Positions 35,324 to 44,720 of a DNA stretch of 64,000 bases are shown here, in pieces. The number at the start of each line of letters is the position of its first letter. Position 1 is the first letter of the stretch. Below the pieces are notes generated by a model. That model worked only from the letters and a program-made list of their open reading frames with translations, did not search any database and was not told the origin of the DNA. A program made the position numbers and the translations under genes. Origin of the DNA: Bifidobacterium tibiigranuli (GTDB lineage Bacteria; Actinomycetota; Actinomycetes; Actinomycetales; Bifidobacteriaceae); assembly GCF_009371885.1 (NCBI RefSeq), contig NZ_QLZA01000007.1, positions 1 through 64,000 on the forward strand. Direction: 5' to 3'.

Positions 35324-35932
35324 ATGCACATCATGTTCGTCTGCACCGGCAATATCTGCCGTTCACCGATGGGCGAGCTGCTGCTGACCAGGTATTTGCG
35401 AGGCACCAGCATACGGGTGTCGAGCGCCGGGACGAAGGGTCTGGCAATGCACGCGATCGACCCCTCGGCCAGGCGCATCATGGACAGCATCGGCATCGAT
35501 TCCTCCGGCTTCCGCTCCCGCCGCCTCACCCGTTCGATGGTGCAGGCCGCGGATCTGGTGCTGTGCTTCGAGCAGGAGCAGCGCAAAAGCATCGTCACCC
35601 TCGTGCCGACCGCCGTGCGCTACACGTTCCTGCTTGGCGACTTCGCCAACATGTGCGAATACTGCGCCCAGCGCGGCCTCATCAAGGGCACGACCATCCA
35701 GGAACGCCTGCAATCCGTCGTCGCCCAGTCATCCATGGTCCGCCCCATGCTCCCCGACTCGCAGGACATCGAAGACCCTCACAAGCAGGAATTCGAGAAG
35801 TACCACGCCGCTGCCGACGCCACCAACGCAGGAATCCGCCGCATCCTGACCAGCATGCGCAAGCATTACCAGGTGGAGCACGCGCCGGAGCGGCGGCTGA
35901 TGGGCAGTGGAAGATCAACTCTTTTAAGTTGA
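35324..35932 (+). CDS. Low-molecular-weight protein-tyrosine phosphatase
   Basis: The P-loop signature CTGNICRS (Cys7-x5-Arg13) opens the protein, and the general-acid segment appears as DSQDIEDPH near residue 148. At 202 residues it is longer than the usual ~150, with an extension between the core strands and a basic C-terminal tail. In capsule clusters such enzymes (Wzb/CpsB-like) dephosphorylate the BY-kinase that controls polymer length; a fused CpsC-CpsD kinase lies at 62857. The gene follows DUF4012 directly. Base composition falls sharply right after its end. Confidence 0.92.
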   Translation: MHIMFVCTGNICRSPMGELLLTRYLRGTSIRVSSAGTKGLAMHAIDPSARRIMDSIGIDSSGFRSRRLTRSMVQAADLVLCFEQEQRKSIVTLVPTAVRYTFLLGDFANMCEYCAQRGLIKGTTIQERLQSVVAQSSMVRPMLPDSQDIEDPHKQEFEKYHAAADATNAGIRRILTSMRKHYQVEHAPERRLMGSGRSTLLS

Positions 35933-36036
35933 ATAAATCAGTAATCTTGATTTGCCTAGGAGCGCTTTTCTCTCCATACTTGATAGGACAATAGGCGAGT
36001 GTAGATTCGTAGTTTGCTTTTGGAAAGGAATCATAC

Positions 36037-37407
36037 ATGGACAGGGTCTCCCAGGTCATTCAAGGCGGATACTGCATTGGATGTGGTGTATGCCCATTCG
36101 TCGACGCGAGTCTTGCCATGCGAATGGACGAAGACGGGAAATATCAGGCTGTTGAACTATCGCAAGAGCATTCCGACATAGCGTCTCGCGTATGTCCCTT
36201 TGCCAATGGTGAATATAACGAAGATGTGCTTGGAAAAGAAATTTTTGGTTCGGTAAGTGGAATACAGCACGACGATGTGCTTGGCTTTTATCTTAAAACA
36301 TACATCGGTCATGCTGTTTCAGGTGGATTCCGGGACAAAGGCAGCTCTGGTGGCTTAGTGAATTGGATGGCATCCAAACTATTGGCTGCTGATAAAGTCG
36401 ACGCAGTCATTCACGTCAAAGAATCCTCGGACGGTAACGTCATGTATTCCTATCAAGTTTCTAGATCTGTGCAGGAAATACAAAATGGTGCTAAATCGAA
36501 GTACTATCCTATAGAACTTTCGGAAGTTCTTGATTATGTTAAAAATCATGATGAGCGATTTGTGGTCATCGGCATCCCCTGCTTCATCAAGGCTCTTCGA
36601 CTGCTTGAAGAAGAAGATGAGTCTATACGAAACCGTATCAAGTATCATATAGGTCTAGTATGCGGTCATTTGAAATCTTCCTTCTTCGCATTAGCGGAGG
36701 CGTGGGAAAGTGGCATCGACCCCGAACATGTCAAAAATGTCGATTTTCGTTACAAATTGCCGGATCGCCCCGCCAACGATTACGCAATAAAAGCCACTGG
36801 TATCTCCAATGGGAAGCCTATTGAAGTTGTGAAGCCGACTCGCGAGCTATCTACGACAAACTGGGGATACGGATATTTCAAATATAACGCGTGCGAATAT
36901 TGCGACGACGTGCTCGCGGAAACCGCAGATGTCACATGCGGCGATGCATGGCTGCCGGGTTACCAAAGCGATGGCAAAGGAACAAATGTCGTAGTTGTAC
37001 GCAATTCCGACATTCTTGACCTGCTTGAAAAGTTTTCAAGTGAGACCCAGCTTGAGGAGGTGCCGTCAGAATTGGTTGTTCAGTCCCAGAGTTCAGGCGT
37101 CAGGCACCGCCGTGAAGGACTTTCATATCGTCTCCATCTCAAGGATGAGGCAGGTGAATGGAGGCCTACGAAACGTGTATCAGCCACGGATAATATTCCG
37201 CGGAATCGAAAAAGAGTTTATGAAGGCCGTATCCAACTAATGAATGAAAGTTTCACAGCTTTCCATGGTGCTCAGGAGAGTGGGGAAGGTATGTCCTTTT
37301 TTGTCCGGCATATGGGTCCAATTGTTAAGGCATATAAAAAGGCAGATAATCCTTTATGGAGGCGAATCGCTCGGAAGGTCAAACGCATTTTATCAGGAAC
37401 GCGATAG
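36037..37407 (+). CDS. Coenzyme F420 hydrogenase/dehydrogenase beta-subunit-like protein
   Basis: This 456-residue protein has an N-terminal Cys cluster (CIGCGVCPFVD), a second Cys in SRVCPF, and the domain hallmark GGFRDKGSSGGLVNWMASKLL. Further Cys residues (GIPCFIKALRLL, CEYCDDVLAETADVTCGDAW) fit Fe-S binding and the FrhB fold. Members of this family sit in many Gram-positive exopolysaccharide clusters next to pyruvyl transferases, probably as redox proteins acting on the glycan precursor. AAAGGA precedes the ATG. The gene is AT-rich compared with upstream genes, suggesting transfer. Confidence 0.9.
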   Translation: MDRVSQVIQGGYCIGCGVCPFVDASLAMRMDEDGKYQAVELSQEHSDIASRVCPFANGEYNEDVLGKEIFGSVSGIQHDDVLGFYLKTYIGHAVSGGFRDKGSSGGLVNWMASKLLAADKVDAVIHVKESSDGNVMYSYQVSRSVQEIQNGAKSKYYPIELSEVLDYVKNHDERFVVIGIPCFIKALRLLEEEDESIRNRIKYHIGLVCGHLKSSFFALAEAWESGIDPEHVKNVDFRYKLPDRPANDYAIKATGISNGKPIEVVKPTRELSTTNWGYGYFKYNACEYCDDVLAETADVTCGDAWLPGYQSDGKGTNVVVVRNSDILDLLEKFSSETQLEEVPSELVVQSQSSGVRHRREGLSYRLHLKDEAGEWRPTKRVSATDNIPRNRKRVYEGRIQLMNESFTAFHGAQESGEGMSFFVRHMGPIVKAYKKADNPLWRRIARKVKRILSGTR

Positions 37408-37532
37408 ACAGACCGAACCATCCTGTATTACCGAGCAAGCATACGGCATTAGAAAATATAGTAGTAATTCGAAAAGCAGAATGTGAACGAAGGTGGATGT
37501 TCTGCTGTCGTTTAGAGAGGGAGATTCCGTAG

Positions 37533-38645
37533 GTGTTGGATAATAACTCACGAATCAACATAGCCATTCTAACAATCAACGATAATCTGAATTATGGCAA
37601 TCGTTTGCAGAATTACGCACTGCAACAGATTCTCAAGGAATATGGGGATGTATCGACGATTCGCATGCTTACCCGTGCCGATAGTCGTTTTTCGTACTGG
37701 AAGGCGATTCTGCGCGATTGGAAGCAGCGTGGCAAGGCTACTGCCTTCAGGTTTGGAAACCGGAATCAACGTCTGCTTAGCCAGCCGATGCGTTCAGGAA
37801 TAGCTTTCACGAGAAAGCTCGTTCCTGACACTTCGGCTCGATTATCGCAGTTCCGGGGTCTGGAGGCCAAGGACGCACTTGATCTGGTGGTGATTGGGTC
37901 GGATCAGGTTTGGAATTATCACTGGTTGGACAAGGGTGATTTGAAACTTCGGCTCGGCATGTTTAAACCAAAGCTGCGTAAAATCTCCTACGCGGCGAGC
38001 ATCGGCGTGGATGATTTGTCCGATTCTGCTGCTCCTATTTTCGAAAAAGGTCTGCCGGGCATCTCTCATATATCCGTGAGGGAGGATAAGGCAAAAGATC
38101 TGGTCCAATCAGTGCCGAACCTAGATGCCGAGGTCGTTTTGGATCCGACGCTAATGCTGCTTCCGGAGCAGTGGAGCCGAATCTTTCGCGGCTTTGTGCC
38201 GGAGCATGACGGATATGTGCTGACTTACTTTCTAGGCAAGCCGTCGGACGAACAGGAGGCGGTGATGCGGGAATATGCTGAGTTGCGAGGATTGCGCATC
38301 AGGCGTATTCGCGATTATTCTGACCCTGAAACATATGTCGCAGGCCCTCAGGATTTTGTCGAGCTGTTCGCTAAGGCCGACTACGTCTTCACCGATTCCT
38401 ATCATGCCTGCTGCTTCTCGCTTATTTTCGAGAAAGATTTCAAAGTATTCAACCGCTCCGGTTTTGAAGGTGGCAAGAACATGAATTCGCGCATGCAGAC
38501 ATTGATGCGTCTTTTCGATTTGTCGGATACGATGGGAGATAATACAGCCATCGACAGAATCGATCATGATGCGGTACTCGCTAAGTTACAAGAGTACCGT
38601 GAGCTATCTCATTCATGGCTGACTCAGGCGATTGCGAATGACTAG
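37533..38645 (+). CDS. Polysaccharide pyruvyl transferase family protein
   Basis: This 370-residue protein begins with the typical INIAILTINDNLNYGNRLQNYALQQIL (the N-Y-G-N-x-LQ motif). It also has VVIGSDQVWNYHW, SYAASIGV and YVFTDSYHACCFSLIF, all standard for the WcaK/CsaB pyruvyl-transferase family that adds a ketal pyruvate to sugars. GTG 37533 is the start, after GAGAGGGAG. It follows the F420-hydrogenase-like gene, a common pairing. The pyruvate would give the polymer negative charge (inference). Confidence 0.92.
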   Translation: MLDNNSRINIAILTINDNLNYGNRLQNYALQQILKEYGDVSTIRMLTRADSRFSYWKAILRDWKQRGKATAFRFGNRNQRLLSQPMRSGIAFTRKLVPDTSARLSQFRGLEAKDALDLVVIGSDQVWNYHWLDKGDLKLRLGMFKPKLRKISYAASIGVDDLSDSAAPIFEKGLPGISHISVREDKAKDLVQSVPNLDAEVVLDPTLMLLPEQWSRIFRGFVPEHDGYVLTYFLGKPSDEQEAVMREYAELRGLRIRRIRDYSDPETYVAGPQDFVELFAKADYVFTDSYHACCFSLIFEKDFKVFNRSGFEGGKNMNSRMQTLMRLFDLSDTMGDNTAIDRIDHDAVLAKLQEYRELSHSWLTQAIAND

Positions 38646-39086
38646 ACACATGCGGAAGGTTGCGTAGGGCGGGAATCCCACGACTGAATATTCTTTTAGG
38701 ATGGGGGAATCGAAGTTAATGTTGGTCGGAGCTGACGGTGTTTTGTGCTGTCGGTGGGTTTCGGGGTCAGCGTTATTACGGTGAGGACTGGTACTAGGGA
38801 GGCTCCACCATACGAGGCTTTCGCAGTGGATAAAGAGATACTTCTTATGGTATGGAAAGTCAGGTTGAAACACGGATATGACTTATATCAATGGGCTTAT
38901 CGGCATGAATAGGAAAACGCGTCGACTTAATACAGGTATTCCACCGCACTTCCTGGGTTTAAACTCCGCGAAAGTCAGTATTCCATAATACTCATACATA
39001 CTTTTAGAAGAAAAACGAAATAATTATAGTATAGTCCTGTGAATAACAAACAATGATTTGGGGCTAATGTGTGAAAAGAAGGAAAG
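38646..39086 (+). other. AT-rich intergenic region before the polymerase gene
   Basis: No gene is supported. Two overlapping TATAGT hexamers (39025 and 39030) are possible -10 boxes for the polymerase gene; the upstream hexamer TTTTAG is poor. The region looks like a junction between differently acquired modules. Confidence 0.35.
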
Positions 39087-40181
39087 ATGTCTGTTATTAT
39101 TGGTGCCTATGTGGCGGCTATGATGTGTATCCACGCTGCTAAATTCCTTTCAAAAAAATCAAGACAATTGAGTGTATTAATGCTTCTAGTGGCTTGGGTG
39201 ATCTTATCATGCGTCGTAGGATTCCGATCTTGGGAAGTAGGAATTGACTCAAATCAGTATGCAGCTCAGTTTTCGGTATTTAATATAAAACAATTAACAT
39301 TACGCGATTACTTGGCACCAGGATACACTCTTCTACAATTCCTTTTGCGTCTCATCGGCTTCAACCAGTATCAGTATCTTTTTCTTGTAATGGCTGCGCT
39401 AACATTTTACTTCTTACTTGTAGCCATATGGAGACAAAGCAAGATGCCTTCTCTCACTTTATTTATTCTCTTGTGTTTCGGGAATCCGCTTGAAGCTGCA
39501 AATCAGTACAGACAATTTTTGTCCCTGTGTATTATTTTTTTTGCAATGCAATTTCTGGATAAAGATAAGTACCTGGAGTTTTATCTGTTGATATTTGTGG
39601 CGTCATCTTTCCATATATCGGCTCTTATCTGTTTACTTATTCCATTTTTTTCAAAAAAGAAGCATAATAGCCTTTCTGTAATTACTAAAATAATGCTTTC
39701 TCTTCCATTCTTTTATTTAGCCATACCAATTTTTAAATTTGTAATGAATAGAATTCCTTATGTTCAAAACTATGTTGGATCACAATTTGACACAGCTACT
39801 TCTATGGATAACGTTTTTGCTTTTCTTTTTCGATTGCTCATTCTAGTATGGGTCTTGAACTATCAAAGAAATAAAGAAAATGTGAGTAGTCCTTCTTTGG
39901 GAGCACTTGAGTACGGTATTGTTGTTCAGTCTCTTGCGGTATCGCTGCCTGTTCTGTCAAGATTGCCTTTCTACGGTGTTCAATTTGCGTCACTGCTTAT
40001 TCCCGACTGTTTGTATGAAAGAGACAAGCGAAAATCTGATTCAACTTATGCTTCTCTATTTTTCTTGATTGTATTATTTTTGATATATTTTATAATTCTT
40101 TATTTTCAAAAAGATTATCAGCTAATTGACTATAGCTTTTATTGGCAGGCACCAAGTGATCCTACAGCAATATTATTTTGA
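39087..40181 (+). CDS. EpsG-family polysaccharide polymerase (Wzy-like)
   Basis: This very hydrophobic protein of 364 residues has about ten TM segments. The EpsG-type pattern includes GFRSWEVGIDSNQYAAQF (the R-x-x-x-G-x-D-x-x-x-Y motif) and FHISALICLLIPFF. It probably polymerises flipped repeat units on the outer face. GAAGGAAAG lies directly before the ATG. It is the most AT-rich gene of the locus, with many AUA and poly-T codons, which marks it as acquired and serotype-specific. The alternative of an O-antigen ligase is less likely because of the EpsG signature. Confidence 0.85.
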   Translation: MSVIIGAYVAAMMCIHAAKFLSKKSRQLSVLMLLVAWVILSCVVGFRSWEVGIDSNQYAAQFSVFNIKQLTLRDYLAPGYTLLQFLLRLIGFNQYQYLFLVMAALTFYFLLVAIWRQSKMPSLTLFILLCFGNPLEAANQYRQFLSLCIIFFAMQFLDKDKYLEFYLLIFVASSFHISALICLLIPFFSKKKHNSLSVITKIMLSLPFFYLAIPIFKFVMNRIPYVQNYVGSQFDTATSMDNVFAFLFRLLILVWVLNYQRNKENVSSPSLGALEYGIVVQSLAVSLPVLSRLPFYGVQFASLLIPDCLYERDKRKSDSTYASLFFLIVLFLIYFIILYFQKDYQLIDYSFYWQAPSDPTAILF

Positions 40182-40324
40182 CAAAAATAAAAACTAATTC
40201 AATGGTTCTGAGATATCGAGATTTTGCCGACGTTCGGTTGGCCTGATAATATGGGCGATATAAACACAATTGTATATCCCCAAAACTATCGCATTGTTTG
40301 GTGAATCTAGAACAAGGAACTCCT

Positions 40325-41308
40325 ATGAATGACCCCAAAAAACTGTCAGTGATAGTGCCGGTTTTCAATACTAAGCCAGAGTACCTCGAACAATGCTTCT
40401 CCGGGTTTCTTAACAATTTCGATAGCAGAATAGAGTTGATTGTCGTTGACGATGGGTCACATGAGGATACCAGATCTCAACTCAGATCAATTCAACAACG
40501 CTGCGTAAACTCAATGACGCTGATTCTCCAAGAGAATAGTGGCCAAAATGCCGCTAGAAAGCGCGGAATCGAAGCGGCATCAGGCGAATACATAGGGTTT
40601 CTTGACAGTGATGATTACATACAATGGGATGATTTCCTGCGGGTACTCGATGCGTGCGACGGGGGAAAAGACCTCATTGGATTTAATTGCAAAGTCGTAA
40701 ATGATTCCGGAATCGTTGCCGATGGCTACGGTTACAGCGATAGCGCTGGCGCCGAGGAGGATATTCGTCGTCCAATGATGGCTCACTGTGCTGAATTGTG
40801 GATGCAAGTTATAAGGCGTCCGCTGCTTTCGGAAGATTTCTTCTGTGAGGACATTTCTATCGGCGAGGATTTAGCTGCTGTTTTTCTGGTTTTGTCTCAG
40901 TCGCAGTCATGCGAAGTATTGGATTGTGCTCCCTATCGTTACCGTCAGCACCAGGGAAGCGTGATGCATAACACGAAGCCTGAGGCGCGGTTAGATATAG
41001 TGAAGTCCTTTGAATTTATGATATCTGCGCTGGGGCCGAAGCTGCATAGCTATCACGATGAACTGGAATGGCAAGCCATACATCATATTCTCTATGCTGA
41101 GGTGTGGTATCTGCTATGCGGGGGTTTGCATAATATGGATTATGTCTGCAGACTTACGTCCTGGGTGGACTTGACTTTTCCCAATTGGAAGAATAACCCG
41201 TATTATCTCCGAGAGCCTCGGGATATAACATCTTCGCTTATTGTCCGCAGACGATTCCGATTATTTGCCATGCTTCATAAACTCAAGAGCATACTGAGAC
41301 GAAAATAA
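40325..41308 (+). CDS. Glycosyltransferase family 2
   Basis: This 327-residue GT-A fold enzyme has KLSVIVPVFNTKPEYLEQCF, IELIVVDDGSHED, NAARKRGIEAASGEYIGFLDSDDYI (with the DSDD metal motif) and then a poorly conserved C-terminal half that sets acceptor specificity. It probably adds one sugar of the repeat unit. ATG 40325 follows AAGGAACTCCT; the frame is open 9 codons upstream without a binding site. It is on the plus strand in the cluster and convergent with the next glycosyltransferase gene. Confidence 0.9.
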   Translation: MNDPKKLSVIVPVFNTKPEYLEQCFSGFLNNFDSRIELIVVDDGSHEDTRSQLRSIQQRCVNSMTLILQENSGQNAARKRGIEAASGEYIGFLDSDDYIQWDDFLRVLDACDGGKDLIGFNCKVVNDSGIVADGYGYSDSAGAEEDIRRPMMAHCAELWMQVIRRPLLSEDFFCEDISIGEDLAAVFLVLSQSQSCEVLDCAPYRYRQHQGSVMHNTKPEARLDIVKSFEFMISALGPKLHSYHDELEWQAIHHILYAEVWYLLCGGLHNMDYVCRLTSWVDLTFPNWKNNPYYLREPRDITSSLIVRRRFRLFAMLHKLKSILRRK

Positions 41309-41402
41309 AAGATGCTGATGAATGCAGACTCAGCGATACAAGTTTGAAGGTTACATTAACTTGAAATGACTCGCGCGCGGCTGCGATCGTAAGTATTCAT
41401 TG

Positions 41403-42413
41403 TTAACGAGAACTGATTGCTAGCTGGACCTTTTTGGCGAGAGCAATGGTTTTGGCGATGCTTTTGACGGGCATCCGGCGTAACAGAGACAGCGTGATAC
41501 GCTGCTTTCGGTTGAATATTTCCAGCGTCGATGCGCTTGGCCTGTTTTTCTTCAAATAACTGATGGATTTGTCTCTCACCTCAAGTACCGACTGTTGTGT
41601 GGAAGTCAACGTGAACATCGCAACCCGATAGAACGCCTTGTATCGTTGAGCTTCGCAAAGGCCGTGGAGTTTGGGCAAAACTTTTTCGATGGTATTGCTG
41701 CGTTCGATGAATGCTTCACGATACGATTCGGCTGTTCTCGCAGTGATGTTATGAAGAATCGACTGCGCTCTTTGCCTGTAGCCATACAGGCGTTCGTCCA
41801 GGAACGTGACCTTGCCTGAATGCATGAAAAACTTGTATGTTGTGAGCACATCCTCGAACAATCGGTTCAATGGGAACCGAATCCCTGAATTCTGCCACAT
41901 TTCGATTGAAAAAAGCATTCGCCATGCGAAGTTCTGGATTCGATCTTCTAACAAATAGGTGAGTGCCTCATTGCCGCTGACACATACATTCCGGGGAAAG
42001 GTGTCAGCTTCGGCATCAGTGCCTAGTTTTTTCCCTTCCTCGTCAATCAGCACATACGTGAACACGACGCAGTCAGTTTCCGCACCTGACTGTAATACCG
42101 CTTTCATGCAGGAACTTAACGTGTTTGGAGCGATGATATCGTCGGAGTCGACAAATAAGGCATAGTCTCCCGTGGCATGGTCCATGCCGTAGTTTCGAGC
42201 GCTGGAAAGTCCGCCATTACTCTTGTGCAGAGCGATGATACTCGGGTTGTTCTGCGCATAGTCGTCGCAAATTTTTCCTGAGGCATCTGTCGACCCGTCG
42301 TCTACAAGAATAATCTCCGTGTTGGCATAATCCTGGGTAAGCAGACTATCTATGCATGCATTTATGTAGTCTTCCACGTTGTACACAGGGACAACCACCG
42401 ACACTGTATGCAT
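41403..42413 (-). CDS. Glycosyltransferase family 2 (reverse orientation)
   Basis: This 336-residue GT2 enzyme has TVSVVVPVYNVEDYINACIDSLL, TEIILVDDGSTDASG, GGLSSARNYGMDHATGDYALFVDSDDII and a further LFEDVLTTYKFF segment. It is close in type to WfgS/EpsJ-like enzymes of Gram-positive clusters. It is the only glycosyltransferase gene here on the minus strand, so it needs its own promoter in the 134-bp gap to the next gene. ATG 42413 starts the domain; the open frame runs 33 codons further up without similarity. Confidence 0.9.
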   Translation of the reverse strand: MHTVSVVVPVYNVEDYINACIDSLLTQDYANTEIILVDDGSTDASGKICDDYAQNNPSIIALHKSNGGLSSARNYGMDHATGDYALFVDSDDIIAPNTLSSCMKAVLQSGAETDCVVFTYVLIDEEGKKLGTDAEADTFPRNVCVSGNEALTYLLEDRIQNFAWRMLFSIEMWQNSGIRFPLNRLFEDVLTTYKFFMHSGKVTFLDERLYGYRQRAQSILHNITARTAESYREAFIERSNTIEKVLPKLHGLCEAQRYKAFYRVAMFTLTSTQQSVLEVRDKSISYLKKNRPSASTLEIFNRKQRITLSLLRRMPVKSIAKTIALAKKVQLAISSR

Positions 42414-42547
42414 TTCGGGCACTCTCTTCTCGGTTATCGGGACGGTACAATAGTAATACGAATGGACTCTACAGGCATTTACGACAAAAAGTAAATCCTG
42501 ACGAGACTCCAAGATTTACGTTTGGAACTGAAGAGAAGGGTAGTGAT

Positions 42548-43390
42548 GTGCGAAAGCCGATGGATGAGGCTACGATCGCGTTTGTCATACTGACATGGAA
42601 TTCCGCCCAATACGTGCGAAAGTGCCTGGATTCAGTCACTGCTCTGCACTTCGGGAAAGTACGAGTTTACGTTGTAGACAATGGCTCGAACGATGAAACG
42701 ATTCGCATTACAGAGCCGTATACATCCGGCAGCATGGATGTTTCGCTTATACGCCTGAGCACGAACTTTGGAACGACAAAATCCCGAAACATGGCGCTGA
42801 GAAAGATTTCGACAGATGTGGATTACATTTGCGTTCTTGACTCGGACACTGAGGTGAATAACGAAGCCTTCGAAAACCTTGTCCAAAAACTTGTCGATGA
42901 TCGCGAAGAGTCAATCGGGCTTATTGGCCCGACTATGAGGGACCGAAAAGGTGTTCGCCAGCTCAGTGGCCGAAATCTGCCTACGATGGGAATTAAGATA
43001 CGTAAGGCTATGCCGGTTTCATCGTTGAAGCGGCGTGGTGCCGCAATGGAGGTGCCAGATGCCCAGGTAATTGATGGATTGCAAGATGTTGGCTATCTTC
43101 TTTCCGCTTGCTGGCTTATGCCGTCATCTACGCTTTCAAAGGTGGGGCTATTAGATGAGCGTATTTTCTATGCGCCGGAGGATGTCGATTACTGTGTAAG
43201 AGTGCATCAGGCAGGATTGCGAGTGGCGTACTGTGCAGACGCAGCAATCATTCACGACTATCAGAGAATCTCTCAGAAAAAAATATTCAGCATCATGAAT
43301 ATGAAGCACTTTCTTGGGCTGGCGTATTATTTCAAAAAGTATCGTTATCTCTTCAACGCTGATGCAGCTGTTGCCAAACGAGAAAAATAG
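42548..43390 (+). CDS. Glycosyltransferase family 2, rhamnosyltransferase-like
   Basis: About 280 residues begin ...ATIAFVILTWNSAQYVRKCLDSV. The motifs VYVVDNGSNDETI, NFGTTKSRNMAL and YICVLDSDTEV (DxD) are followed by GLLDERIFYAPEDVDYCVRVHQAGLRVAYC, the E-D-x-D-x-C/x-R pattern of WbbL/RfbF-like enzymes. GTG 42548 follows AGAGAAGGG at good spacing; ATG 42560 is the alternative. The open frame extending to 42356 overlaps the opposite gene and is not coding. It is followed 9 bp later by the GT4 gene. Confidence 0.88.
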   Translation: MRKPMDEATIAFVILTWNSAQYVRKCLDSVTALHFGKVRVYVVDNGSNDETIRITEPYTSGSMDVSLIRLSTNFGTTKSRNMALRKISTDVDYICVLDSDTEVNNEAFENLVQKLVDDREESIGLIGPTMRDRKGVRQLSGRNLPTMGIKIRKAMPVSSLKRRGAAMEVPDAQVIDGLQDVGYLLSACWLMPSSTLSKVGLLDERIFYAPEDVDYCVRVHQAGLRVAYCADAAIIHDYQRISQKKIFSIMNMKHFLGLAYYFKKYRYLFNADAAVAKREK

Positions 43391-43399
43391 GGTCTTGCT

Positions 43400-44545
43400 A
43401 TGAGTATGACAAAGGTGCTTTTTTACACTGAGGCATGGGGAATCGGCGGAATCGAAAGCTTCGTCATGAATACCGTAGAGACCTTGAATCGGGACGAGTT
43501 CTCCTTTGATATTTTTTCCACGCATGATTGGAGCGATGTCCATGACGAAAGAATCTCTCAATTGCATGGACATCGATATGTTGTATTTAAAGGCAATAAG
43601 CCCGGCTTCATTAAACGTTTGCTGGACAGCAGCAAGGCATGGGATACGTTGCTGAGTCAGCGACGATATGATGTAGTCCACATCAACGCTATGAATGGAC
43701 TCGGTTTTGTCTACTCGGCGATAGCGAAAAGGCATAAGGTCCCTGTGCGCATCGTGCATTCCCATAATTCGCGCTTCGGTTCCGGTTCGAAAACAGTGAA
43801 AACAATCGCTCATATTATAGGCAAAACAGTGTTTGGCGGTTCTGCCACATCTTGTCTTGCGTGTTCGCAGGATGCAGGCACCTACCTCTTCGGCAGAAAA
43901 AAATTCACAACTATTCATAATGGAATCGACACCGAGAAATACGTGTTCGATGAGGGTAAACGTATCGAGATGCGGCAGCGATTCGGACTCTCGCAGGACG
44001 CTCTTGTTTTTGGGGCGGTGGGGAGACTTTCTGAGGCAAAGAATCCGTTGTTCCAAGTGGATGTCCTCTGCGATCTCTGCGGCAAAAAAATGCCTGCCTA
44101 TCTTTTGCTCGTTGGAGACGGTCCTTTGAACGAGAAAATAAAGGCATATGCGGAGGAACAAGGGGTTACGGACCGGTTGATTATGCCGGGCGCTGCAACG
44201 CCTGAGTCTGCGATGCAGGTTCAGGATTATCTAAGCATGCTTGACGTCTTCTCCATGCCGAGCGCATTCGAGGGATTTCCCATAGCGGCGATAGAGGCCT
44301 ATGCAAATGGGTTGGACTTGGCGTTGTCAGAAGCTGTACCTGTGATTGGTGATACAGAAGACGCGGAAATGCACCTGCCGATTGACGATGCATCGCAATG
44401 GGCCGATGCAATTCAGCAGATTCAGGTCCAGATGAAGGCTAAGAATCGGCTTGGGAATCGACCTGAAAAGGCGCGCAAAGCGCGAAGCCTTGGATACGAC
44501 AGAAAGCAGGTCACGAGAACTTTGGAGGAACTGTATCAAGGCTAA
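43400..44545 (+). CDS. Glycosyltransferase family 4
   Basis: This 381-residue GT-B enzyme has the Gly-rich opening LFYTEAWGIGGIESFVMNTVETL and an acceptor-side DVVHINAMNGLGFV. The nucleotide-sugar domain has FGAVGRLSEAKNPLFQVDVL, LLLVGDGPL and DVFSMPSAFEGFPIAAIEAYANGL, with the E-x7-E region of the retaining GT4 family. It resembles the CapM/EpsF type. It adds a sugar to the repeat unit on the cytoplasmic face. Its start is 9 bp after the preceding gene, so it is in the same transcript. Confidence 0.92.
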   Translation: MSMTKVLFYTEAWGIGGIESFVMNTVETLNRDEFSFDIFSTHDWSDVHDERISQLHGHRYVVFKGNKPGFIKRLLDSSKAWDTLLSQRRYDVVHINAMNGLGFVYSAIAKRHKVPVRIVHSHNSRFGSGSKTVKTIAHIIGKTVFGGSATSCLACSQDAGTYLFGRKKFTTIHNGIDTEKYVFDEGKRIEMRQRFGLSQDALVFGAVGRLSEAKNPLFQVDVLCDLCGKKMPAYLLLVGDGPLNEKIKAYAEEQGVTDRLIMPGAATPESAMQVQDYLSMLDVFSMPSAFEGFPIAAIEAYANGLDLALSEAVPVIGDTEDAEMHLPIDDASQWADAIQQIQVQMKAKNRLGNRPEKARKARSLGYDRKQVTRTLEELYQG

Positions 44546-44720
44546 AATCATCTTGTCGTTTCTTCTGCGCTTCTGCTCACTATGTCGCAGCAGTCAACAT
44601 ACTAATGCATGAGATATTTCTGTATCTTGGAAATCTAGCCAACCAAGTTACGTGCAGCGTGAGGTGTACGATAAACCTGTTTCTACAAAGAGAGACCGAG
44701 CGCTGTGAAAGAGGAATAAT

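Noticed and set aside
42356-42547. Extended N-terminus of the rhamnosyltransferase-like gene
   Set aside because: It overlaps the start of the opposite glycosyltransferase gene and shows no similarity. The GTG at 42548 has a suitable ribosome binding site.
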